From: Candidatus Babelota bacterium
GTDB taxonomy: Bacteria; JAGOBX01
NCBI GenBank assembly: GCA_017999075.1
Contig: JAGOBX010000159.1
Location: forward strand, 1-7,658
Direction: 5' to 3'
DNA length: 7,658 nt
Shown here: positions 1 through 3,766 of the stretch, piece after piece
Numbering within the stretch: the stretch's first letter is position 1
Layout: every line of letters begins with the position of its first letter
Position numbers and translations under genes: made by a program
Notes under the pieces: generated by a model
The model's input: the letters and a program-made list of their open reading frames with translations, nothing else
What the model was told of the DNA's origin: nothing
Database searches by the model: none

Positions 1-12
1 CGCACTTTATTT

Positions 13-282
13 TCATTTGTATGCGTTGCCACGTGGAAGAATAGCATAGACGTAAAGCATTTGGGAATATTTATCTGGAGTAAATAAAAGCCGCCAATCG
101 CCGACACGCAACCGGTAATCTCATTTTAGTTCGCCGCTTAGATTTTTTACATTTATGTGCGTAAACGGATTATTGGATTTTTGCAATTCGATTAAGGCGT
201 TTTTTATACGTTTCTTTGTTGGAATATCCAGTTTGACGTATTGTTTTAAAGCGTTAGGTTTAATCTCAATGGTCCAATTCAC
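13..282 (-). pseudogene. RelE/ParE-family toxin, interrupted by an in-frame TGA
   Basis: Reading the minus strand from a GTG at 282 gives a nearly complete RelE-like toxin, about 89 codons, beginning MNWTIEIKPNALKQYVKLD and ending at TGA 15-13. Family hallmarks are visible: the helical N-terminal half, the basic core YRLRVGDWRLLF, and the C-terminal strand YVYAILPRGNAYK. Codon 54 (123-121) is TGA, just after LSGELK and before DYRLRVGD, so translation should stop before the catalytic half. The decayed second copy at 690-862 has GGC (Gly) at the matching place, which suggests a GGA-to-TGA change. RelE-family toxins are ribosome-associated mRNA interferases; this one should be inactive. The GTG start overlaps the antitoxin's 3' end by 17 bases, the usual coupled order of antitoxin then toxin. 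TGA ends other genes here, so recoding is unlikely. A sequencing error remains possible. Confidence 0.85.
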
Positions 283-505
283 TTAGTGATTTCCCTTTTA
301 CTCCTTTACGAATTTCATCTTTTCCTTTTTGTATTGATTTATAAAACTCTTTATTTCCGATAAGTTCTAATGTTTCTTTATATGTATCTATAAAATCAAT
401 AACAGCTTTTTCGATAAGATTTGGAATACTTTTGTTTTCGGTTTTGGAAATAGTCAATAGTTCGTTTTCAATAGACGTATTTAATGACAAGATTGTTTGC
501 GGCAT
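266..505 (-). CDS. RelB-like / ribbon-helix-helix antitoxin
   Basis: This gene encodes a 79-residue antitoxin. Residues 1-45 (MPQTILSLNTSIENELL onward) have the pattern of a ribbon-helix-helix DNA-binding domain: one short strand, then two helices. Residues 53-79, containing SIQKGKDEIRKG, form the charged C-terminal tail that in such antitoxins wraps the toxin. The ATG at 505-503 is preceded by a strong Shine-Dalgarno sequence, GGAGG (517-513), seven bases away, and by a consensus promoter at 540-568. The gene stops at TGA 268-266, inside the start of the toxin reading frame. By family knowledge it would neutralise the toxin and repress its own promoter. The toxin partner carries a nonsense mutation, so the antitoxin may be an orphan that still regulates itself or related loci. 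Assignment to the broad RelB/RHH class is firm; the exact subfamily is not. Confidence 0.8.
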   Translation of the reverse strand: MPQTILSLNTSIENELLTISKTENKSIPNLIEKAVIDFIDTYKETLELIGNKEFYKSIQKGKDEIRKGVKGKSLSELDH

Positions 506-539
506 ATAAACGCCTCCAGAATAATTATTGTGCTTATTT

Positions 540-568
540 ATTATATTAGATTAATTTTGATTTGTCAA
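540..568 (-). promoter_or_regulatory. sigma-70-type promoter of the RelBE-like operon
   Basis: On the minus strand, -35 TTGACA (568-563) and -10 TATAAT (545-540) both match consensus exactly and are 17 bases apart. Transcription would start near 533, leaving a leader of about 28 bases with a GGAGG ribosome site before the antitoxin ATG at 505. Confidence 0.85.
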
Positions 569-689
569 ATTATAATTTTAAATCCTCGAATCAAAAAAAA
601 TATTAACAGCAATTTGCGGTTTGAATTATAATAAGTAAATATAATGCGCTCAGTGATAAGAATAATCGTAGTCGCTGTTTTTTTTCTTT

Positions 690-862
690 TCATTTTTAGT
701 ATGCGTCGCCGCGCGGGAAAATAACGAATATGTAAAACGTTTAAGAAAGTTTGGCTGGCGTAAATAATAATCGCCAGTTGCAATCACGCAGTAGGTAATC
801 GCCATTTGATTTACAACTTACGGATTTCGTCTTTTCCGCTATTATTTGATTTATAAAAATTC
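690..862 (-). pseudogene. Remnant of a second RelBE-like pair, internally deleted and frameshifted
   Basis: The minus strand repeats pieces of the pair at 13-505. Around 862-817 it matches the antitoxin tail: EFYKS appears as GAATTTTTATAAATC, followed by GKDEIRK, with a frameshift between them. Immediately afterwards (from about 805) it matches the toxin's C-terminal half, reading GDYLLRDCNWRLLFTPAKLS, a stop, then TFYIFVIFPRGDAY and two further stops (ending 692-690). The antitoxin's last codons and the toxin's first 53 or so codons are missing, so one deletion joined the two genes. Several stops and altered conserved residues (RLRVGD has become LLRDCN) show it is dead. It lies in the same orientation as the first copy and upstream of it, consistent with an old tandem duplication or repeated insertion of related pairs. 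An open frame covering 565-783 on this strand is in the wrong frame and not real. Confidence 0.8.
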
Positions 863-1066
863 GGATACAGAATTCAAAAATGTGACTGTTGCGGAAACGA
901 AACTGTCCTGAACAACTCCTGTAGAAACAGGCATTGTCCGCAATGTCAGAACCTCAAACGCGAAAAATGGCTACTCAACAGAAAAATAGAATTATTGCCC
1001 TGCCGTTATTTTCATATAATATTTACTCTGCCGAATTCATTGAACAATCTTGTTTTCAATAATCAG
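857..1066 (+). pseudogene. IS91-family transposase fragment (N-terminal zinc-binding domain)
   Basis: The plus-strand frame from 857 reads FGYRIQKCDCCGNETVLNNS, then CRNRHCPQCQNLKREKWLLN, then RKIELLPCRYFHIIFTLPNS and LNNLVFNNQ. This is the zinc-binding region of IS91-type (HUH, Y2) transposases: paired cysteines CDCCG and CRNRHCPQC, the KREKW helix, and the LLP..YFH.IFTLP segment leading to the catalytic domain. Only about 70 codons remain. A TAA lies just upstream (854-856), and similarity ends near 1066, with a TAA following at 1088-1090. The HUH and tyrosine catalytic motifs are absent, so it cannot transpose. Its left edge abuts the RelBE remnant to within a few bases. Its right edge runs into repeat R1. 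It is probably the scar of an insertion and later deletion. Confidence 0.85.
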
Positions 1067-1075
1067 TTTGAACTA

Positions 1076-1107
1076 GTGTCCAATTGTTAATTGTTGAAAT
1101 AGGACAC
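1076..1107. repeat. Short inverted repeat GTGTCC...GGACAC
   Basis: GTGTCC (1076-1081) and GGACAC (1102-1107) are inverted copies 20 bases apart, at the boundary between the IS91 fragment and repeat R1. The matching stretch of the second R1 copy (2430-2462) has lost both arms. It may be the end of a mobile element; this is not established. Confidence 0.4.
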
Positions 1108-1304
1108 AACTGCCACCTAATCCGCTAAGGCGAATTTATTAATTTTAGGGTATTCAATAGTAAAAATTATCCACCGAATACACCGAATTTCACCGAATCT
1201 AATTAAATCTAATCAACGTAAATCTGACTACCTATCGTCAAAATTAAAACCTGCCGCATTTTGACATTTTTAAATATGACTTTTGACTATACGGCACTTT
1301 TTTT
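1082..1304 (+). repeat. Interspersed non-coding repeat R1, copy A
   Basis: This stretch matches 2430-2620 in the same orientation. The best-aligned 156 bases (1148-1303 against 2465-2620) differ at about seven positions by eye. Copy A carries roughly 30 extra bases near 1115-1147. Within it CACCGAAT occurs three times at 9-10 base spacing (1172, 1181, 1191), followed by TAATTAAATCTAATC. It ends in CGGCAC and a T-run, with an inverted TGCCG about 35 bases earlier, so it might act as a weak terminator. No open frame is visible. The stretch 1082-1356 otherwise holds only the 14-base arm at 1335-1348. Confidence 0.85.
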
Positions 1305-1334
1305 CTTTTTTTAGGAATCCACGCGAAAAATTTT

Positions 1335-1348
1335 AAATTGAATATATT
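1335..1348 (+). repeat. 14-base inverted-repeat arm, left border of cassette 1
   Basis: AAATTGAATATATT here is the exact reverse complement of AATATATTCAATTT at 1669-1682. The two bracket the first TA-like cassette, including its promoter. The same arm recurs at 1763-1776 in front of the second cassette. The bases just outside (CACG, then an A-rich tract and TTT) also resemble those at 1749-1762. Confidence 0.8.
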
Positions 1349-1356
1349 AAAATTGT

Positions 1357-1385
1357 TTGACAAAATCCGCGTTTTTAAATATATT
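1357..1385 (+). promoter_or_regulatory. sigma-70-type promoter of cassette 1
   Basis: TTGACA (1357-1362), a 17-base spacer and TATATT (1380-1385) form a near-consensus promoter. The predicted start near 1392 falls at the Shine-Dalgarno GAGGTG, leaving a very short leader before the ATG at 1404. It begins 9 bases inside the 14-base border repeat, so the promoter belongs to the cassette. Confidence 0.8.
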
Positions 1386-1403
1386 AATATTGAGGTGATA
1401 AAA

Positions 1404-1652
1404 ATGACAACATTCGTAAAAGATTTATCTATTGATGAATTTCAACATTTAATAACCGAAACTACTCAAAACATTTTACAGGAATTTTTTGATGATATTC
1501 AATCGTTATCTAACAATCAATATTTAGAATCAATTATTAAATCGCGCGCTGATATTGAAAAAGGCGCGTTTGTTTCGTTTGAGGAAGCTTTCAACGATAA
1601 TAACATTGATATTTTGCGTATCTGCCATAGAAAAGACGTTTATAGGTTATAA
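1404..1652 (+). CDS. Antitoxin-like protein, probably fused to the tail of a deleted RelE-type toxin
   Basis: This gene encodes 82 residues beginning MTTFVKDLSIDEFQHLITET. The ATG at 1404 is chosen because GAGGTG (1392-1397) sits six bases before it and the promoter lies at 1357-1385; a longer in-frame TTG start at 1338 would lie upstream of the promoter. Residues 1-65 look like a small RelB/Phd-type antitoxin: a helical N-terminus, then SIIKSRADIEKGAFVSFEEAF, the kind of tail that normally ends such proteins. The last 17 residues (NNIDILRICHRKDVYRL) instead resemble the final beta-strand of RelE-family toxins. I infer that an in-frame deletion removed the antitoxin stop and most of the toxin. 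It would therefore have no toxin activity but might still bind DNA or toxin. No partner gene follows; repeat R2 begins 16 bases after the stop. The coding call is firm and the chimera reading is tentative. Confidence 0.7.
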   Translation: MTTFVKDLSIDEFQHLITETTQNILQEFFDDIQSLSNNQYLESIIKSRADIEKGAFVSFEEAFNDNNIDILRICHRKDVYRL

Positions 1653-1668
1653 AAAATATTCCAACTTC

Positions 1669-1776
1669 AATATATTCAATTTTCAAATAACATTTTTACC
1701 GTGCGTCTGCAATCAAACGCTTTTTTCTACACGGATTTGTCGGATTTTCACGAATAAAATTTAAATTGAATATATT
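1669..1776. repeat. 108-base inter-cassette element with 14-base terminal inverted repeats (R2, copy 1, plus tail)
   Basis: The element starts with AATATATTCAATTT (1669-1682) and ends with the perfect reverse complement AAATTGAATATATT (1763-1776). Its first 87 bases (1669-1755) recur at 2281-2367 with only about three differences. Inside are CCGTG/CACGG (1699-1703 and 1730-1734) and a nested GCGT/ACGC stem followed by six T. It separates the two TA cassettes and contains no open frame. It could be a miniature inverted-repeat element or a recombination site of a cassette array. Canonical integron attC core sites are not visible. Confidence 0.8.
1703..1726 (+). terminator. Possible weak terminator inside R2 copy 1
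   Basis: GCGT (1703-1706) and ACGC (1717-1720) can pair around a ten-base loop, followed by six T (1721-1726), 50 bases after the stop of the 82-residue gene. The stem is only four pairs, reinforced by an outer CCGTG/CACGG pairing. A role in ending the cassette 1 transcript is plausible but weakly supported. Confidence 0.4.
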
Positions 1777-1781
1777 TTTTA

Positions 1782-1810
1782 TTGACTTAATTATGCTATA
1801 TTAGTATAAT
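1782..1810 (+). promoter_or_regulatory. sigma-70-type promoter giving a probable leaderless mRNA
   Basis: TTGACT (1782-1787), a 17-base spacer and TATAAT (1805-1810) form a near-perfect promoter. The usual start, six to eight bases downstream of the -10, would fall at about 1816-1818, directly at the ATG (1819-1821) of the DUF4160 gene. There is no room for a Shine-Dalgarno site. Confidence 0.8.
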
Positions 1811-1818
1811 TTTTATTA

Positions 1819-2058
1819 ATGAGTCCAACGGTATTTCGTTATAAGAATTATCGTTTCTTCTTTTTCTCAAGAGAAGAAATTCGTAAACACATTCATATTC
1901 AGTCAACCAATGGCGAATGTAAATATTGGCTTGAACCTGAAATATCATTGGCGCATAATCAATATTTAACTGATGTTCAATTAAATGAAATTAAATCATT
2001 AATCAAGGAAAAATATAATGACATTATCAATGCTTGGAACAAACACTTCTCAAGTTGA
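1819..2058 (+). CDS. DUF4160 family protein, first gene of a predicted TA-like pair
   Basis: This 79-residue protein starts MSPTVFRYKNYRFFFFSREE and continues with KHIHIQSTNGECKYWLEP, the pattern of the DUF4160 family: an N-terminal beta hairpin, a conserved H-x-H motif (residues 24-26), the WLEP segment, then a helical C-terminus (LTDVQLNEIKSLIKEKYNDI). Length matches the family. The start is fixed by the conserved MSPTVFRYK beginning, although no ribosome site precedes it and the promoter -10 ends only eight bases upstream. It overlaps the following DUF2442 gene by 41 bases, so translation is probably coupled. DUF4160 and DUF2442 genes are often found side by side and have been proposed as TA-like modules. 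Which partner would be the toxin, and the molecular activity, are unknown to me. The gene looks intact, unlike the other TA genes here. Confidence 0.85.
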   Translation: MSPTVFRYKNYRFFFFSREEIRKHIHIQSTNGECKYWLEPEISLAHNQYLTDVQLNEIKSLIKEKYNDIINAWNKHFSS

Positions 2059-2278
2059 AATTGAAAACATTTCAACTTACGGGTTTTGGATTTTTTTAGA
2101 AAACAAAGAATATTATCTCTCATTTGAACAATATCCTTGGTTTAAAAATGCAACTATTTCAGATATCATTTCCGTTCAGTTTTTTCCGCCCCGTCATTTA
2201 TATTGGGAAAATTTAGATGTTGACCTTGATTTAAATGATATTATTAATCCTAGTAATTCACCGTTAATTTATAAATAA
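2018..2278 (+). CDS. DUF2442 family protein, second gene of the pair
   Basis: This 86-residue protein contains the DUF2442 pattern: an N-terminal strand region (TSQVEIENISTYGFWIFL), an EYYLSFEQYPWFKNATISDI segment with the conserved PWFK, and the C-terminal HLYWENLDVDLDLNDI. The ATG at 2018 is preceded by AAGGAA (2005-2010) at seven bases. A second in-frame ATG at 2030 is possible but has no comparable ribosome site. The gene begins inside the DUF4160 gene in a different frame and ends at TAA 2276-2278. Repeat R2 follows after two bases, so the cassette is trimmed tightly to its genes. Family proteins are small and of unproved function. Their habitual pairing with DUF4160 suggests a two-component, TA-like role. 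Confidence 0.85.
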   Translation: MTLSMLGTNTSQVEIENISTYGFWIFLENKEYYLSFEQYPWFKNATISDIISVQFFPPRHLYWENLDVDLDLNDIINPSNSPLIYK

Positions 2279-2280
2279 AT

Positions 2281-2367
2281 AATATATTCAATTTTCAAAT
2301 AACATTTTTACCGCGCGTCTGCAATCAAACGCTTTTTTCTACACGGATTTCTCTGATTTTCACGAAT
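2281..2367 (+). repeat. Repeat R2, copy 2
   Basis: These 87 bases match 1669-1755 with about three substitutions and no gaps. They begin with the arm AATATATTCAATTT (2281-2294), the inverse of the arm at 1763-1776, closing the second cassette. After CACGAAT (2361-2367) the sequence diverges and no second arm follows. Bases 2368-2429 hold nothing recognisable. Confidence 0.85.
2315..2338 (+). terminator. Possible weak terminator inside R2 copy 2
   Basis: The same GCGT/ACGC stem (2315-2318 and 2329-2332) and six-T run (2333-2338) as in copy 1, 37 bases after the DUF2442 stop. A G-to-C pairing loss weakens the outer stem. The position after the operon fits a terminator; the short stem argues for caution. 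Confidence 0.4.
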
Positions 2368-2429
2368 TTTTTAGCCCAAAAACATATCAGAATCGTTCAC
2401 TTTTTTAGATATTATATTGCTTAACAAAA

Positions 2430-2620
2430 AATTGTTAATTGTTGAAATACAGCACAACTGCCCAGGGTATTCAATAGTAAAAATTATCCACCCAATACAC
2501 CGAATTTTACCGAATCTAATTAAATCTAATCAACGTAAATCTGACTATCTATCGTTAAAATTATAACCTGCCGCATTTTAAAATTTTTAAATATGACTTT
2601 TGACTATACGGCACTTTTTT
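2430..2620 (+). repeat. Interspersed non-coding repeat R1, copy B
   Basis: This is a second copy of the repeat at 1082-1304 in the same orientation, without its internal insertion of about 30 bases. One of the three CACCGAAT units has become CACCCAAT and another TACCGAAT. It fills the gap between the plus-strand DUF4160/DUF2442 cassette and the convergent PorV-like gene. Its T-rich end with CGGCAC and an upstream TGCCG could help terminate plus-strand transcription. Confidence 0.85.
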
Positions 2621-2632
2621 CGGCACTTTTTT
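2609..2632. repeat. Perfect tandem duplication of a 12-base unit
   Basis: CGGCACTTTTTT occurs twice without a gap (2609-2620 and 2621-2632), at the end of R1 copy B and right against the stop codon of the PorV-like gene (2636-2634). Copy A of R1 has the unit once, so the duplication is local and probably arose by slippage. Confidence 0.8.
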
Positions 2633-2633
2633 C

Positions 2634-3581
2634 CTATTTTAAATTTTGACTGCGGTTTGGTATGAATCTGTAAAGTACTGAAAATTTATGAGATGTGTCA
2701 AGTTCACGGTTTGGTATATATGCGTAATTTATTTGAAAATTAAACAGATTGAATCCGCAGCCTAAGGAAAAACCAGAACCCGCGTCATTTATTGTATTAT
2801 ATCCTGCCTGTATAGAAAATTTTTTATCGTATTCTATTTCTATTCCAGTCATAAAATCTTTTTCTTTGTCAATAAAATTAAAAGAAAAATCTACCGATGG
2901 TCTTATGATAAAAATATTTTCAAACGAAAATTCAGAAGAAATTCCGAAATTTTGAGTCAACGGCAAATCTTCACTGACCTTTGAATATTTTAATTTTGTT
3001 CCGAAATTTTTTATTGTCGCTCCGATTAATAAAGGGATTTCGTCTGAACCGGCTGCAGCCATCCAGCCAATGTCAAAAGCTATACTTTTAGCCTCATCTT
3101 CTGCTATACGCGATTTTATTAAATTCATTGTTATCCCGAATTTTAGTTTACTCTCCATATTCGGCGACCATGTTAAACCTGCAGTATAATCTTTTGCAGT
3201 GAATGTTCCCTGTTCTGCGTATGATGTAGCAGACGTCAGTATTGTCCTGTTGAATGTTCCATAATCAAACATATTAAAACTCAATCCTATCGAACTTTTA
3301 ATTTTTTCAAAATAACTTGTCCATCCAATATAATGCTGTGTAATATCTTCAAAATATTCATTTCTGAAAAATAGTATTTCTGTAGATTTCAATGCCGATA
3401 ATCCTGCAGGATTCCAGTACAATCCGTCTATACCTGACGCAAGCGAAGTATATGCCCCTCCTAATGCAGATGCTCTTGCCCCGACAGGCACATTTAAAAA
3501 TAATGCGCTCTCCGGCGAGTCGGTATAACCAATACTTTTAAAAAATATTATCAATAAATATACTAAAATTATTTTTTTCAT
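2634..3581 (-). CDS. PorV/PorQ family outer-membrane beta-barrel protein
   Basis: This 315-residue protein begins MKKIILVYLLIIFFKSIGYT, a hydrophobic signal peptide probably cut near residue 20-22. The mature N-terminus carries the family signature: VGARASALGGAYTS (residues 33-46) and LYWNPAGLSAL (54-64), as in UPF0164/PorV-PorQ proteins of the FadL-like barrel group. The rest is alternating amphipathic strands typical of a 14-strand barrel, ending HKFSVLYRF plus a nine-residue polar tail. In T9SS bacteria PorV carries C-terminal-domain cargo to the attachment complex at the outer membrane, and PorQ belongs to related surface complexes. Homologues outside Bacteroidota are common and less well defined, so this is not named porV. 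The neighbouring gene encodes a protein with just such a C-terminal tail. There is no clear ribosome site before the ATG (3581-3579). The stop lies one base outside a tandem duplication in repeat R1. Confidence 0.85.
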   Translation of the reverse strand: MKKIILVYLLIIFFKSIGYTDSPESALFLNVPVGARASALGGAYTSLASGIDGLYWNPAGLSALKSTEILFFRNEYFEDITQHYIGWTSYFEKIKSSIGLSFNMFDYGTFNRTILTSATSYAEQGTFTAKDYTAGLTWSPNMESKLKFGITMNLIKSRIAEDEAKSIAFDIGWMAAAGSDEIPLLIGATIKNFGTKLKYSKVSEDLPLTQNFGISSEFSFENIFIIRPSVDFSFNFIDKEKDFMTGIEIEYDKKFSIQAGYNTINDAGSGFSLGCGFNLFNFQINYAYIPNRELDTSHKFSVLYRFIPNRSQNLK

Positions 3582-3605
3582 TTGATCAATTTTTATAAAA
3601 CCTAT

Positions 3606-3634
3606 ATAATAAATTTAATTAAAAAAATTAACAA
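3606..3634 (-). promoter_or_regulatory. Possible promoter of the PorV-like gene
   Basis: On the minus strand TTGTTA (3634-3629), a 17-base spacer and TATTAT (3611-3606) fit a sigma-70 promoter loosely, with a leader of roughly 20 bases. The surrounding DNA is almost pure A and T, so a chance match is quite possible. Confidence 0.35.
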
Positions 3635-3653
3635 AGTTGAATATTATGCTTTT

Positions 3654-3732
3654 AAATAATTAGTTTACAAAATAATTTTATTTTACGTATTTTTATTGAT
3701 TATCAATTAAGCGGTTTGTAAACTAATCATTT
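3654..3732. repeat. 79-base unit with 18-base inverted-repeat arms (one mismatch)
   Basis: ATTAGTTTACAAA (3659-3671) and TTTGTAAACTAAT (3715-3727) are perfect inverted copies. After one mismatch (A3658/C3728), four more pairs extend the arms to 3654 and 3732. The 43-base centre contains a smaller palindrome, ATTGAT-T-ATCAAT (3695-3707). The unit lies between the stop of the large surface-protein gene and the start of the PorV-like gene. It could be a miniature transposable element, a protein-binding site pair, or a long mRNA hairpin. No flanking target duplication is obvious. Confidence 0.75.
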
Positions 3733-3745
3733 CAAACATAGTATG

Positions 3746-3766
3746 TAATCAGAAATTTTCTGATTA
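3746..3766. repeat. Perfect palindrome overlapping the stop codon of the surface-protein gene
   Basis: TAATCAGAAA (3746-3755) and TTTCTGATTA (3757-3766) are inverted copies around one central T. As RNA it would form an eight-pair stem with a five-base loop. It includes the TAA stop (3766-3764) of the large gene. No T-run follows on the minus strand, so it is not a classical intrinsic terminator. It may protect the 3' end or pause ribosomes. Confidence 0.65.

Noticed and set aside
121-123. TGA read as an amino acid (alternative code)
   Set aside because: TGA terminates the neighbouring antitoxin and the DUF4160 gene at family-consistent positions, and TGG encodes Trp throughout, so a nonsense mutation is simpler.
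565-783. Open frame of 72 codons on the minus strand
   Set aside because: It runs across the RelBE remnant in a frame different from the toxin similarity, is very lysine/isoleucine rich and lacks a ribosome site.
1172-1198. CRISPR array from the repeated CACCGAAT units
   Set aside because: The units are 8 bases, spaced by 1-2 bases, with no unique spacers, and the same block recurs elsewhere.
1338-1403. Longer N-terminus (TTG start) for the 82-residue gene
   Set aside because: The promoter -35/-10 lies downstream of this TTG, and a good ribosome site points to the ATG at 1404.
1555-1764. Plus-strand open frame of 69 codons overlapping the 82-residue gene
   Set aside because: It runs through repeat R2 in another frame and its product looks like translated non-coding repeat.
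1669-1776. Canonical integron attC site
   Set aside because: The layout is suggestive, but the GTTRRRY and RYYYAAC core boxes are missing and no integrase gene is in the window. It is reported only as attC-like in arrangement.
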